Shown here piece after piece: positions 1-8,787 of a stretch of 64,000 nucleotides of DNA (its first letter is position 1; the number at the start of each line of letters is the position of its first letter). The translations under genes and the position numbers were made by a program. This stretch comes from Streptomyces fradiae (lineage in GTDB: Bacteria; Actinomycetota; Actinomycetes; Streptomycetales; Streptomycetaceae), in assembly GCF_041270065.1 (NCBI RefSeq), contig NZ_CP065958.1:6386001-6450000 (forward strand). The letters are read 5' to 3'. The notes beneath the pieces were generated by a model, which made no database searches, was not told the DNA's origin, and saw only the letters and a list, made by a program, of their open reading frames with translations.

Positions 1-1019
1 TCGGGCGCGCGCCCGCCGTCGGCGAACGCGCTCAGCAGCGTGCCCATCCTGCCGAGCCCCGTGCGGTCCTCGCGGGCGGGCGGCTCGTCCTCCTCCATGG
101 GCACGACCATGCTGTCGGACGTCAGACGGAACTCCGGGCAGTCCCAGCAGAGGCCGGACACCAGGGCGTCGTACCTCCGCATCGCCTCCCGCGCGAGCTG
201 CTCGGGTGCGGGGCCGCCCGGAGCGGCCGGGCGTCGTACGACCTCCCCCGCCGCCCGGTACGAGGCGGCGAGCTCGGCGCGCAGCTCCGCCGGCTCCCGG
301 ACCCGGAACGAGCCCAGCTCGATCTGGCCGAGCTCGTGGAGGACGTCGGTGGTGACATCGGCCGGACCGGCGCTCCAATCCTCGGCAGGCGTGAAGCCCG
401 CCCGGGCCACGGCCTCGCAGAACGCGGCGACATGCAGGACGACGTCGGCCGCGCACAGCAGCGCGGTCCGCTCCGTGCCCAGGGCGGCGCGCACCCGGCC
501 GGGGTATCCGTCGAGGAGCGCCCGCAGGTCCGCCGGTGGAGAACCGTCCAGGGTCAGCGGCGCCAGCAGCTCCTCGGCGAAGTCCTGCAGCCGCGCCCGC
601 CTCCCGGCCAGGACGGCGACCGCGCCGGCGACATCACCCCCGTCCTCCTCCAGCCAGGCCCGCCGGTCCACCTCGGGACGCGGCGGGCGCTGTCGGCGCT
701 GCTCGCCGGCCTCGGCGTCGGCGAGCACCTCCAGCTCCGCATGGCGGAACCGCCAGTAGGCCGGGTCGAGTGAGAGACCGGGCAGATCGGGGACGCTCGT
801 GTGCTCGCGGCAGAACCGGACGATCCGCAAGACGTCGTCCAGCCGGGGAGCGGTGGAACGGCGTCCGGCCAGCAGCTCGGAGACAGTCGACTCGCTCCGG
901 TGCAGGGCCCGCGCCAGAGCCGACTGCGGCACGTGGTGTGCCTGGACGAGATGGCGCAGCGCGGCACAGAAATGGGCGACGGCGCCCGGAGCATCGGTCA
1001 CGAACTGGCCCCCCGACAT
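1..1019 (-). CDS. XRE-family helix-turn-helix protein, 3' end outside window
   Basis: The reading frame is open from an ATG at 1019 leftwards to the window edge, giving 339 codons without a stop, so it is partial. Residues of about 14-65 form a lambda-repressor-type HTH: the segment SALARALHRSESTVSELLAG has the expected turn and recognition helix. The remainder is Ala/Arg/Glu-rich and probably helical, with a cysteine pair at CWDC near the visible end. The architecture fits actinobacterial regulators with a long uncharacterised C-terminal region. DNA binding is inferred from the HTH; the ligand or partner is unknown. It is transcribed away from the small membrane gene at 1179. Confidence 0.75.
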   Translation of the reverse strand, partial: MSGGQFVTDAPGAVAHFCAALRHLVQAHHVPQSALARALHRSESTVSELLAGRRSTAPRLDDVLRIVRFCREHTSVPDLPGLSLDPAYWRFRHAELEVLADAEAGEQRRQRPPRPEVDRRAWLEEDGGDVAGAVAVLAGRRARLQDFAEELLAPLTLDGSPPADLRALLDGYPGRVRAALGTERTALLCAADVVLHVAAFCEAVARAGFTPAEDWSAGPADVTTDVLHELGQIELGSFRVREPAELRAELAASYRAAGEVVRRPAAPGGPAPEQLAREAMRRYDALVSGLCWDCPEFRLTSDSMVVPMEEDEPPAREDRTGLGRMGTLLSAFADGGRAP

Positions 1020-1178
1020 TCGGACGACTTCGGCCCCAGAAGCAGCAGCGTACGTGCTGACCTGCCAGGACCGCCCGATGCTTCGGGAATCTTCGGCCAC
1101 TCGCCGCCCGGGGCGGCCGGTGGCCCACAGTCGGTCGGGCGGTGGTCCGGAACCGCCGCCCGACCGAGGGGAGTTCCC

Positions 1179-1472
1179 ATGTCGTCCTGGCCGATGGTGC
1201 TGGCGCTGAGCTTGATCGGGCTCTGGCCCGCGCTCCTTCTCGCGGCCGTCGCGCTGCCGGCGGTCTGGTCCGCGCGCCCGGCCCGTCGCCGGGCCGCCGC
1301 GGGCGTGCTCGCCCAGTTGCTCGGTGCCGGCCGGGTCAGTGATCCGGCAGAGGTGCCCGCCCGTCCATCGCCGCCGCCATCGGTCCCGAGTCCCGCAGGA
1401 CGGCCCGGACGAAGGCGGTGCGGCGGAGGCCGAGGGCGCGGAGGGCCGGGCCGTGGTCGTGGGCGACGGTGA
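1179..1472 (+). CDS. Small single-span membrane protein (uncertain)
   Basis: An ATG at 1179 is preceded by a good Shine-Dalgarno (GAGGGGAG, about 6 nt away). The first ~45 codons use G/C third bases like a real gene and encode one hydrophobic span followed by an Arg-rich stretch. After about position 1310 the codon pattern decays, and the frame runs 137 nt into the antisense of the ferritin-like gene, ending in low-complexity Gly/Arg. Either the true gene ended near 1330 and has lost its stop, or the tail is non-conserved. No function can be named. Confidence 0.4.
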   Translation: MSSWPMVLALSLIGLWPALLLAAVALPAVWSARPARRRAAAGVLAQLLGAGRVSDPAEVPARPSPPPSVPSPAGRPGRRRCGGGRGRGGPGRGRGRR

Positions 1473-2073
1473 GGGCGGCGGCGGTGAGGAGGGACTGCCA
1501 GACGAGGGTGGCGGCGCGGCGGGCCGGGGGCGGGAAGGGGGCCAGGGACTCGCGGAGGCGGCGGCAGTGGAAGGGGACGTGGCGCTGTTCGTCGGCGAGG
1601 ATGCGGGCGGCGACCTCGGCGGTCAGCGGGTCGGGGGAGCCGTCGCGCAGGGCGCGGTAGTAGTGCAGGGCGACCGCCTCGGCGACCATCAGGACCAGGA
1701 GTTCGGTACGCAGGCCGAGCAGGCGGCGCAGGCGTACGAAGGCGGTGTCGGTCCAGTGGCCCGGCAGGGTCGGGGCGTCCGCCGCGGCGAGCAGCAAGGC
1801 GAGGAGTCGGGCGTGGTTCTGCTCCTCGGCGACGAAGAGGGCGACCGCCTCGCCGTACACCGGGTCGCCGGCCCGGCGTGCCTTGGCCTTGAGCTGCGCG
1901 CCGTCGCCGTCCTCGCCGACCTGGAAGCGCTGGACGCTCCGGATCAGCGCGGCCGGCAGCCGGGCGCCGCGGGTCCAGTCGGGGTCGCCGAGGGCGTCCC
2001 GGCGGGCGCGCTCGGCGGTGAAGTCGTCGACCCAGTCCTCGTACCCGTTCGTCGTGCCTATCGTTTTGATCAT
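1336..2073 (-). CDS. Ferritin-like diiron-domain protein
   Basis: 245 residues, almost all helical. Carboxylate/histidine motifs typical of a four-helix diiron bundle are visible: Glu54, EEQNH around residues 83-87, a later Glu in MVAEAVALHYY and a second DEQRH. This is the E...ExxH...E...ExxH pattern of the ferritin/rubrerythrin superfamily. Members bind two irons and act as oxidases, peroxidases or hydroxylases; the substrate here is unknown. The start at 2073 is ATG, with AGG about 9 nt upstream. It lies downstream of ribonuclease D on the same strand but is separated from it by a strong hairpin, so it probably has its own transcript. Confidence 0.75.
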   Translation of the reverse strand: MIKTIGTTNGYEDWVDDFTAERARRDALGDPDWTRGARLPAALIRSVQRFQVGEDGDGAQLKAKARRAGDPVYGEAVALFVAEEQNHARLLALLLAAADAPTLPGHWTDTAFVRLRRLLGLRTELLVLMVAEAVALHYYRALRDGSPDPLTAEVAARILADEQRHVPFHCRRLRESLAPFPPPARRAATLVWQSLLTAAALTVAHDHGPALRALGLRRTAFVRAVLRDSGPMAAAMDGRAPLPDH

Positions 2074-2152
2074 GTTCAGAAACCTAGCGGCGGTTGAGCG
2101 TGTTCAAAACGACTTCGCCGGAGCGGTGACAGAACCGGGACACAGGACACGC

Positions 2153-2192
2153 AGAAGCCCCCGGTGCCTCTCCCGAGGCACCGGGGGCTTCT
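2153..2192. terminator. 18-bp perfect stem hairpin
   Basis: AGAAGCCCCCGGTGCCTC (2153-2170) pairs perfectly with its complement at 2175-2192 around the loop TCCC. It lies 10 bp downstream of the ribonuclease D stop, so it most likely ends that leftward transcript before the ferritin-like gene. There is no long U tract, as is usual in high-G+C actinobacteria. Confidence 0.85.
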
Positions 2193-2202
2193 GCCGGTTC
2201 CC

Positions 2203-3483
2203 TTACGCGTTCGCCCGCAGCGCCTGCACAAGCAGCGGCGCCACCAGATGCACCTGCCAGGGGCGGGCGCCGTAGCCGCTGAGGGCGGCCTCGACCGCGT
2301 CCTCCGTCGGCTGCGGCGGCTCCCAGCAGACCCGGCGCACGGTGTCCGGGGTCATCAGGTTCTCCTGCGGCAGATGCAGCTGCTCCGCGAGCGCCGAGAC
2401 CGCGGTACGGGCCGCGGACAGGCGCGCCGCGGCCGCCGGGTCCTTGTCCGCCCAGGCGCGCGGCGGCGGCGGGCCCGCCACCTGCTGGCCCGGCTGCGGC
2501 AGCTCGGCCTCCGGCAGCGCCTTCGCCCGGTCCACCGCCGCCTGCCACTGCTCCAGCTGACGCCGGCCCATCCGCTGCCCGAAGCCGGGCAGCGCGGAGA
2601 GCGCGCCCGCGTTCGGCGGCAGCGCCAGGGCCGCCTCGACGATCGCCGCGTCGCTCAGCACCTTGCCGGGGGAGACGTCGCGCCGCTGGGCGATCCGGTC
2701 ACGGGTCGTCCACAGCTCCCGTACCACCGCCATCTGACGGCGCCGGCGCACCTTGTGCATGCCCGAGGTGCGGCGCCAGGGGTCCTTGCGCGGCGGCGCC
2801 GGCGGGGCCGAGGCGATCGCGTCGAACTCCTGCAGCGCCCACTCCAGCTTGCCCTGCCGGTCGAGCTCCTTCTCCAGCTCGTCGCGCAGGTCCACGAGGA
2901 GCTCCACGTCGAGCGCCGCGTAGCGCAGCCAGGGGTCGGGGAGCGGGCGGGTGGACCAGTCGACCGCGGAGTGGCCCTTCTCCAGGGCGAAACCGAGCAC
3001 CGACTCGACCATCGCGCCCAGGCCCACCCGCGGGAAGCCCGCGAGCCGCCCGGCCAGCTCGGTGTCGAACAGCCGGCTCGGCAGCATGCCTATGTCCCGC
3101 AGGCAGGGCAGGTCCTGCGTCGCGGCGTGCAGGATCCACTCGGTCCCGTCGAGCGCCTCGCCGAGTCCGGACAGATCGGGGCAGCCCACGGGGTCGATCA
3201 GCGCGGTCCCCGCGCCCTCCCGGCGCAGCTGGACCAGATAGGCGCGCTGCCCGTAGCGGTAGCCGGACGCCCGTTCGGCGTCGACGGCGACGGGCCCGCG
3301 GCCGGCCGCGAAGGCGGCGACCACCTGCGCCAGGGCGTCCTCGGAGGCCACGACGGGCGGAATGCCCTCGCGGGGTTCGAGCAGCGGGATCGGCAGCCCA
3401 CGCGGAGGGACGTCGTCGTCCGAGGGGGCGCCCCCGGTGGTTCGCAGTGCGGTGTCACTCGCGGTGTCTTGGGCGTCGGTCAC
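2203..3483 (-). CDS. rnd: Ribonuclease D (DEDD exonuclease with HRDC domain)
   Basis: 426 residues. The N-terminal DEDD 3'-5' exonuclease fold (about 45-220) shows the metal-binding acids in VAVDAERASGYRYG, the second motif with Asp in ATQDLPCLRD, and the final tyrosine/aspartate motif WLRYAALDVELL. An HRDC helical domain follows at about 245-320 (LWTTRDRIAQRRDVSPGKVL and SALPGFG). RNase D trims tRNA and stable RNA 3' ends. Length and domain order are normal for actinobacterial members. The ATG start at 3483 leaves a short acidic leader. Upstream 3541-3567 holds an inverted repeat, GATCCGA...TCGGATC. Confidence 0.92.
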   Translation of the reverse strand: MTDAQDTASDTALRTTGGAPSDDDVPPRGLPIPLLEPREGIPPVVASEDALAQVVAAFAAGRGPVAVDAERASGYRYGQRAYLVQLRREGAGTALIDPVGCPDLSGLGEALDGTEWILHAATQDLPCLRDIGMLPSRLFDTELAGRLAGFPRVGLGAMVESVLGFALEKGHSAVDWSTRPLPDPWLRYAALDVELLVDLRDELEKELDRQGKLEWALQEFDAIASAPPAPPRKDPWRRTSGMHKVRRRRQMAVVRELWTTRDRIAQRRDVSPGKVLSDAAIVEAALALPPNAGALSALPGFGQRMGRRQLEQWQAAVDRAKALPEAELPQPGQQVAGPPPPRAWADKDPAAAARLSAARTAVSALAEQLHLPQENLMTPDTVRRVCWEPPQPTEDAVEAALSGYGARPWQVHLVAPLLVQALRANA

Positions 3484-3577
3484 CTGTCAAGGGTATCTGT
3501 GAATGGCAAGCGCCCAGCGACGGAACAGTCCGCGACATCGGATCCGAGTTCGGTTTCGCGTCGGATCGGAGCTGACC

Positions 3578-3611
3578 GGGACGCCGGGCCGTCGTGCGGA
3601 CCCGGCGTCCC
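3578..3611. terminator. Hairpin between LuxR regulator and rnd
   Basis: GGGACGCCGGG (3578-3588) and CCCGGCGTCCC (3601-3611) form an 11-bp perfect stem with a 12-nt loop. It lies about 70 bp downstream of the stop of the leftward response-regulator gene, so it is a likely terminator for that gene. Confidence 0.55.
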
Positions 3612-3680
3612 GATGAGAGGGAACGTTCCGTCGGTGGGCGCCCACCGTTCTTCACGCCCGGCGGGAGACCGGGCCGCCGC

Positions 3681-4346
3681 TCAGTGGATGATCCCGGTGC
3701 GCAGGGCCACCGCGACCATGCCGGCGCGGTCGCCGGTGCCCAGCTTGCGGGCGATGCGGGCGAGGTGGCTCTTCACCGTGAGGGCGGAGAGGCCCATGGA
3801 GACGCCGATCGCCTTGTTCGACTGGCCCTCGGCGACGAGGCGCAGGACCTCGACCTCGCGGCCGGAGAGCTCGCGGTAGCCGCCCGGGTGGCTCGGGGCA
3901 CCCGGGGGGCGGCGGTGGCCGAGGCGGGCGGCCGCCGAGCCGATGGGGGCCGCGCCCGGGCGGGTGGGGTGGCCGATGTTGGTGCGGGTGCCGGTGACGA
4001 CGTATCCCTTGACGCCGCCGGCGAGGGCGTTGCGCACGGCGCCGATGTCGTCGGCGGCGGAGAGGGCGAGGCCGTTGGGCCAGCCCGCCGCGCGGGTCTC
4101 GGACAGCAGCGTCAGACCGCTGCCGTCGGGCAGATGGACGTCGGCCACGCAGATGTCGCGCGGATTGCCGACGCGGGGACGGGCCTCCGCGATGGACGAC
4201 GCCTCGATGACGTCGCGCACCCCGAGCGCCCACAGGTGGCGGGTGACGGTGGAGCGGACGCGCGGGTCGGCCACGACGACCATGGCCGTCGGCTTGTTCG
4301 GGCGGTAGGCGACCAGGCTTGCGGGCTGCTCGAGGAGAACGGACAC
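3681..4346 (-). CDS. LuxR/NarL-type response regulator
   Basis: 221 residues. The N-terminal receiver-like domain (about 18-115) has the phosphoacceptor context VADVHLPDGSG and the conserved lysine in GGVKGYVV. The usual acidic pair near the start is reduced to VVADPR, so metal binding may be weakened. A linker rich in Gly, Pro and Arg precedes a canonical LuxR HTH (about 158-215; LSGREVEVLRLVAEG and LTVKSHLARIARKLG). It probably binds DNA as a dimer. No sensor kinase is adjacent, so it is either an orphan or phosphorylated by a distant partner. Confidence 0.88.
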   Translation of the reverse strand: MSVLLEQPASLVAYRPNKPTAMVVVADPRVRSTVTRHLWALGVRDVIEASSIAEARPRVGNPRDICVADVHLPDGSGLTLLSETRAAGWPNGLALSAADDIGAVRNALAGGVKGYVVTGTRTNIGHPTRPGAAPIGSAAARLGHRRPPGAPSHPGGYRELSGREVEVLRLVAEGQSNKAIGVSMGLSALTVKSHLARIARKLGTGDRAGMVAVALRTGIIH

Positions 4347-4675
4347 CAGGCCTCCTGGGGAAGGTGCGGGACGGAGCCGGCTCGGGGAAGAAGCCGGGGG
4401 CGAACCCGTGCTGTGAAGGGGTCACTGACTCCTTCGGCACCTTGCCCGCCCGCCTTTAGGGAAAGATCACGATTTGGTGAGTAACAATTGGGGCAATTCG
4501 GACGCGTGATCGATCATCGTACGAGCCTCACGCGGTCGTGAGTCTTTCGGGGGACGGTCCGGCGGGCCCTTTCGAACGCTTTCGAGCCCTCGCGGGCCCG
4601 AAGCCGCCCGCGCCCCGACCGCGACCCGACCGAAAATGTCCGAAAAACGCCCCCGCGCCCCAGCCCCCACACTGG
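4347..4675. promoter_or_regulatory. 329-bp non-coding region upstream of the LuxR regulator
   Basis: No convincing gene is seen here. The stretch 4470-4500 is markedly A+T-rich for this genome and contains AATTGGGGCAATT (5-bp arms, 4486-4498), a plausible promoter/operator for the leftward LuxR regulator. A short inverted repeat, CTCACG-CGGT-CGTGAG, at 4527-4542 could be a weak terminator for the DUF3000 gene, whose stop is at 4676. Confidence 0.4.
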
Positions 4676-5428
4676 CTACGCCTGCTGCGGCCCCCGGCGC
4701 TGCGGCAGCGACACCACACCCGCCCCCGAGGTCGTCCCCGCGCCCGGCCCCGCCCCCGGGTCCGCCGGCGCCGGCGGAAGCCCCGCGACCTGGCACAGCA
4801 GATCGCACCAGGCCGCCAGGTGCGCCCCGGTGTCCGGCACCCCCGCCGGGCCCGCCTCCGGCGACCACGAGGCCCGGATCTCGATCTGCGTCGCCGGCCG
4901 CCGCTCCGCGAGTCCCCCGAAATAGTGGGAGCCCGCCATCGTGACGGTCCCGCTCGCCTCCCCGTACGCGAGCCCCCGCGCGTCCAGCGCCCCGGTCAGC
5001 CAGGACCAGCACACCTCCGGCAGCAGCGGGTCCGCCGCCATCTCCGGCTCCAGCTCCGCCCGTACCAGCGTCACCAGCCGGAAGGTGCCCTTCCAGGCCT
5101 CGTGCCCGGCCGGGTCGTGCAGCAGCACGAGCCGCCCGTCCGCCAGGTCCTCCTCGCCCGCCACCACCGCCGCCTCCAGGGCGTACGCGTGCGGGGCGAG
5201 CCGCTGCGGCGGGCGGGTCGGGTCGACCTCGATCTCCGGCCGCAGCCGGGCCGCGCGCAGCCCCTCGACCGCCCGCCGGAACGCGGCCGGCACGGGGTTC
5301 GTCTCGTGGGGATCCACGGAGTTCGTGGGATCCGTGGAATCCGTGGGATTCACCCTGTCGCCCGCCGTCTTCCTCGTCCCTCTGTCGCCGTCGGAATGAT
5401 CGGAAAAATGTCCCTGAGCCGCAGCCAT
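4676..5428 (-). CDS. DUF3000-type conserved actinobacterial protein
   Basis: 250 residues from the ATG at 5428, which was chosen because it is the first ATG clear of the divergent hemE leader. The conserved body begins at about residue 45 ([21 protein letters not shown]) and runs to about 215. The first 44 residues include Asp/Thr/Ser/Pro repeats encoded by a short tandem DNA repeat. Proteins of this kind sit next to hemE in many Streptomyces genomes, and their function is unknown. No membrane segment or signal peptide is visible. The C-terminal Gly/Ala/Pro tail is low complexity. A later start inside the repeat is possible. Confidence 0.7.
   Translation of the reverse strand: MAAAQGHFSDHSDGDRGTRKTAGDRVNPTDSTDPTNSVDPHETNPVPAAFRRAVEGLRAARLRPEIEVDPTRPPQRLAPHAYALEAAVVAGEEDLADGRLVLLHDPAGHEAWKGTFRLVTLVRAELEPEMAADPLLPEVCWSWLTGALDARGLAYGEASGTVTMAGSHYFGGLAERRPATQIEIRASWSPEAGPAGVPDTGAHLAAWCDLLCQVAGLPPAPADPGAGPGAGTTSGAGVVSLPQRRGPQQA
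5308..5351 (+). repeat. Short degenerate tandem repeat inside DUF3000 gene
   Basis: Several near-copies of GGATCCGTG, GGAATCCGTG and GAGTTCGTG follow each other. They encode the Thr-Asp-Ser-Thr-Asp-Pro-type run near the N terminus of the DUF3000 protein. Expansion or contraction by multiples of three would stay in frame. Confidence 0.7.
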
Positions 5429-5519
5429 GCGGGGAAGAGTAGGCGGAACGGAGCCCGCGTGCGGGGAGGGACACCCGGGCCGGGCGAGCGGCTTCTCGCC
5501 ACATGCGAAGATTCTGGGC

Positions 5520-6596
5520 GTGAGCGCCAACCACGGCCCCGAGGGGCAGCAGACGAAGCACCAGCCGCAGACGTACGACTCCGCCTTCCTCAAGGCGTGC
5601 CGGCGGGAGGCCGTGCCGCACACCCCGGTGTGGTTCATGCGGCAGGCCGGGCGGTCCCTGCCCGAGTACCTCAAGGTCCGCGAGGGCATCCCCATGCTCG
5701 AGTCCTGCATGCGGCCCGAGCTGGTCACCGAGATCACCCTGCAGCCGGTGCGCCGCCACAAGGTCGACGCCGCCATCTACTTCAGCGACATCGTCGTCCC
5801 CCTCAAGGCCATCGGCGTCGACCTCGACATCAAGCCCGGTGTCGGCCCGGTCGTCGCCGAGCCCATCCGCACCCGCGCAGACCTGGCCCGGCTGCGCGAC
5901 CTCACCCCGGAGGACGTGCACTACGTCACCGAGGCCATCGGCATGCTCACCGCCGAGCTCGGCGCCACCCCGCTGATCGGCTTCGCCGGCGCCCCGTTCA
6001 CCCTCGCGAGCTACCTCGTCGAGGGCGGCCCGTCGCGCAACCACGAGCACACCAAGGCGCTCATGTACGGCGACCCGCAGCTGTGGGCCGATCTGCTCGA
6101 CCGCCTCGCCGAGATCACCTCGGCCTTCCTCAAGGTGCAGATCGAGGCCGGCGCCTCCGCCGTCCAGCTCTTCGACTCCTGGGTCGGCGCCCTCGCCCCG
6201 GCCGACTACCGCCGCTCGGTGATGCCCGCCTCCACCAAGGTCTTCGACGCGGTCGCCTCGTACGGCGTGCCGCGCATCCACTTCGGTGTCGGTACGGGCG
6301 AGCTGCTCGGCCTCATGGGCGAGGCGGGCGCCGACGTCGTCGGCGTCGACTGGCGGGTCCCGCTCGACGAGGCGGCCCGCCGGGTCGGACCGGGCAAGGC
6401 GCTCCAGGGCAACCTCGACCCGGCCGTGCTGTTCTCGACCCGGGAGGCCGTGGAGGCCAAGACGGACGAGGTCCTGGCCGCCGCGAAGGGCCTGGAGGGG
6501 CACGTCTTCAACCTCGGTCACGGGGTGCTGCCGACGACCGACCCGGACGCGCTGACCCGCCTGGTCGACCACGTCCACACGCGGACGGCGGTCTGA
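5520..6596 (+). CDS. hemE: Uroporphyrinogen decarboxylase
   Basis: 358 residues from the GTG at 5520 (MSANHGPEG). An in-frame ATG at 5427 would add a non-conserved leader. The substrate-pocket motif [15 protein letters not shown] appears at about residues 36-50, followed by the conserved catalytic Asp region (YFSDIVVPL) and the C-terminal GHGVLP signature. The enzyme converts uroporphyrinogen III to coproporphyrinogen III in the cytosol. With HemY/CgoX and HemQ/ChdC downstream, it supplies the coproporphyrin-dependent haem route of Actinobacteria. It is divergent from the DUF3000 gene, with only 91 bp between the start codons. Confidence 0.96.
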   Translation: MSANHGPEGQQTKHQPQTYDSAFLKACRREAVPHTPVWFMRQAGRSLPEYLKVREGIPMLESCMRPELVTEITLQPVRRHKVDAAIYFSDIVVPLKAIGVDLDIKPGVGPVVAEPIRTRADLARLRDLTPEDVHYVTEAIGMLTAELGATPLIGFAGAPFTLASYLVEGGPSRNHEHTKALMYGDPQLWADLLDRLAEITSAFLKVQIEAGASAVQLFDSWVGALAPADYRRSVMPASTKVFDAVASYGVPRIHFGVGTGELLGLMGEAGADVVGVDWRVPLDEAARRVGPGKALQGNLDPAVLFSTREAVEAKTDEVLAAAKGLEGHVFNLGHGVLPTTDPDALTRLVDHVHTRTAV

Positions 6597-6597
6597 C

Positions 6598-6652
6598 GGA
6601 CCGAGGCCCGCAGCCGGACCGAGGCCCGAGCCGGAGCGAGGCCCGAGCCGGC
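6598..6652. repeat. Threefold degenerate repeat after hemE
   Basis: The unit GACCGAGGCCCG-AGCCG occurs about three times with small changes immediately after the hemE stop. It lies between convergent genes. No clear hairpin terminator is formed. Confidence 0.5.
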
Positions 6653-6691
6653 ACGGCGGCCCGCGCGAGAGCACGGGCACGGGCACGGGGG

Positions 6692-7183
6692 TCACACCTC
6701 GCAGTCGAAGGCCGGATTGCCCGTGCCGATCCGGCACACGTCGAGGCCGCTGTCACCGGTGACCACGCCCTCGTTCGTGGCGACCTGGATGTAGTCGTTC
6801 CCGGAGCCGCCGGCGACGAGGTTGGTCACCGTGCCGGCGACCCTGATGAGGTCGGAGTCCTCGGCGCCGACGATGAACCCGTTCACCGTGGCGGCCGACT
6901 GCGCCGTGATGCTGTCGCGGCCGGGTCCGCCGTAGACGAGACCGTTCACGGGCCCGGTCAGGGTGATGTAGTCGCTGCCGGCGCCGCCGTTGACGCTCTC
7001 CCCGGATTCGACCAGGGAGCAGACGATGATGTCGCTGCCGGGTGTGCCGTTCACGTTCGGGCCGGTGACCGGCACGCCGTTCACCGTGCACGAGGTCTGG
7101 GCGTGCGCCGGCGCGGCGCCGAGGGCGAGCGGGGCGAGGGCGAGGGAGGCGGCGCAGAGCGCGCGCAGTGTCTGTCGCATCAT
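6692..7183 (-). CDS. Secreted RTX-like (calcium-binding repeat) protein
   Basis: 163 residues. A Sec signal peptide is evident (RQTLRALCAASLALAPLALG, with AxA cleavage near APAHA, residues 1-28). The mature part carries repeats related to the GGxGxDxx nonapeptide, such as GGAGSDYI, GGPGRDSI, GAEDSDLI and GGSGNDYI, each followed by a beta-strand-like Thr/Val stretch. Such repeats fold as parallel beta rolls that bind calcium. A cysteine near the mature N terminus and cysteines near both ends could pair. There is no catalytic domain, so a structural or surface role is inferred. Confidence 0.8.
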   Translation of the reverse strand: MMRQTLRALCAASLALAPLALGAAPAHAQTSCTVNGVPVTGPNVNGTPGSDIIVCSLVESGESVNGGAGSDYITLTGPVNGLVYGGPGRDSITAQSAATVNGFIVGAEDSDLIRVAGTVTNLVAGGSGNDYIQVATNEGVVTGDSGLDVCRIGTGNPAFDCEV

Positions 7184-7249
7184 GCGATCAGTCGCGCACG
7201 GTGACGGAAGGCTCGCAACTCGTCACCATCCGTAACGCCGCCGCCCGGG

Positions 7250-8623
7250 TCACCCCGCCGCCCGTACGGCCGTCACCGCCTTCCGCGCCGCCACCAGGAC
7301 CGGGTCCCACACCGGCGAGAACGGCGGCGCGTACCCCAGGTCCAGGGCCGTCATCTGCTCCACCGTCATCCCGGCCGTCAGCGCCACCGCCGCGATGTCC
7401 ACCCGCTTCGCCGCGCCCTCGCGGCCCACGATCTGCACGCCGAGCAGCCGGCCGGTGCGGCGCTCCGCGAGCATCTTCACCGTCATCAGCGCCGCCCCCG
7501 GGTAGTAGCCCGCGCGGCTCGTCGACTCGATCGTGACCGTCACATAGCGCAGGCCCACCTCGCGGGCGTCCTTCTCGCGCAGCCCGGTCCGGGCGATCTC
7601 CAGGTCGCACACCTTGGACACCGCCGTGCCCACCACGCCCGGGAAGGTCGCGTAGCCGCCGCCCACGTTCGCACCGATCACCTGGCCGTGCTTGTTGGCG
7701 TGCGTGCCGAGCGCGATGTGCCGCTCGCGGCCCGACACCAGGTCGAGGACCTCCACGCAGTCGCCGCCGGCCCAGATGTTCTCGTGCCCCCGCACCCGCA
7801 TCGCCAGATCGGTGAGCAGCCCGCCGTACGCGCCGAGGGGCAGCCCCGCCGCCCGCGCGAGGCCCGTCTCCGGCACCACACCCGTACCGAGGACGACCAC
7901 GTCCGCCGGGTACTCGCCCGAGTCCGTCGCCACCGCCCGCACCCGGCCGTCCCCGCCGGTGAGGACCTTCCTCACCGGCGACGAGCCGACCGTGGTGATG
8001 CCCAGACCGTCCATCGCCTCGTGCACCAGCCGCCCCATGTCCGGGTCCAGGGTCGCCATCGGCTGCTCGCCCCGGTTCAGGACCGTCACCTCGAAGCCGT
8101 GGCCGAGCAGCGCCTCCGCCATCTCCACGCCGATGTACCCGGCGCCGACCACCACCGCCCGCCGGCCCTTCGCCCGGTCCAGCGAGGCCAGCAGCGCCTC
8201 CCCGTCGTCCAGGGTCTGCACCCCGTGCACGCCCGGCGCGTCGATGCCCGGCAGCGGCGGGCGCAGCGGCCGCGCCCCGGTCGCGATCACCAGCTTGTCG
8301 AAGCCGGTCCACGTCTCCGCGCCCGACTCCAGGTCCCGGGCGCGCACCCGCTGCCCGGCGACGTCGATCTCGACCACCTCGGTCCGGGTCCGCAGGTCGA
8401 TGTCCCGGGCCCGGTGCTCCTCCGGGCTGCGGGCGATCAGCTTGTCCCGTACGGGTACGTCGCCGCCGACCCAGTACGGGATGCCGCAGGCCGAGTACGA
8501 GCTGAAGTGCCCCCGCTCGAAGGCGACGATCTCCAGTTCGTCCGGCCCCTTGAGCCTGCGCGCCTGCGAGGCGGCGGACATGCCCGCGGCGTCGCCCCCG
8601 ATGACCACCAGTCGTTCGCTCAT
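7250..8623 (-). CDS. FAD-dependent pyridine nucleotide-disulfide oxidoreductase (CoA-disulfide reductase/Nox type)
   Basis: 457 residues. N-terminal FAD motif [13 protein letters not shown], then a single redox cysteine in [14 protein letters not shown] (about residue 46), which is characteristic of CoA-disulfide reductase and NADH oxidase/peroxidase enzymes. The NAD(P)H motif [16 protein letters not shown] lies at about 152-167, the second FAD motif IWAGGDC at about 290, and a C-terminal dimerisation domain follows. The likely role is NAD(P)H-dependent thiol-disulfide or oxygen/peroxide reduction in the cytosol. It is divergent from the haem oxidase gene at 8788. Confidence 0.88.
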   Translation of the reverse strand: MSERLVVIGGDAAGMSAASQARRLKGPDELEIVAFERGHFSSYSACGIPYWVGGDVPVRDKLIARSPEEHRARDIDLRTRTEVVEIDVAGQRVRARDLESGAETWTGFDKLVIATGARPLRPPLPGIDAPGVHGVQTLDDGEALLASLDRAKGRRAVVVGAGYIGVEMAEALLGHGFEVTVLNRGEQPMATLDPDMGRLVHEAMDGLGITTVGSSPVRKVLTGGDGRVRAVATDSGEYPADVVVLGTGVVPETGLARAAGLPLGAYGGLLTDLAMRVRGHENIWAGGDCVEVLDLVSGRERHIALGTHANKHGQVIGANVGGGYATFPGVVGTAVSKVCDLEIARTGLREKDAREVGLRYVTVTIESTSRAGYYPGAALMTVKMLAERRTGRLLGVQIVGREGAAKRVDIAAVALTAGMTVEQMTALDLGYAPPFSPVWDPVLVAARKAVTAVRAAG

Positions 8624-8731
8624 ACGAACACGCTACGACGAAGGGTCCGTTCGGCCGGGGCCCTTCGGCCAGGGTCCGGAACCGGCCCGCCCGGGCGATT
8701 TGAGAGAGTGGTCCCATGGGCGCTGCCTCCC

Positions 8732-8781
8732 TGAGCACGGTCCCCAGGAGCGCCGCCCCCTGAGCACGGTCCCCAGGAGCG
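8732..8781 (+). repeat. Direct repeat of 21 bp upstream of hemY/cgoX
   Basis: TGAGCACGGTCCCCAGGAGCG occurs identically at 8732-8752 and 8761-8781 (period 29). The downstream copy supplies the AGGAG ribosome-binding site 8 nt before the ATG at 8788, so the duplication has copied the translation-initiation region. Confidence 0.9.
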
Positions 8782-8787
8782 AGGAGC

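Noticed and set aside
3621..3647. GAACGTTC and CGGTGGGCGCCCACCG palindromes
   Set aside because: The first lacks the 4-bp centre of the actinobacterial SOS box; both fall downstream of the response regulator with no gene to control nearby other than rnd. Too weak to call.
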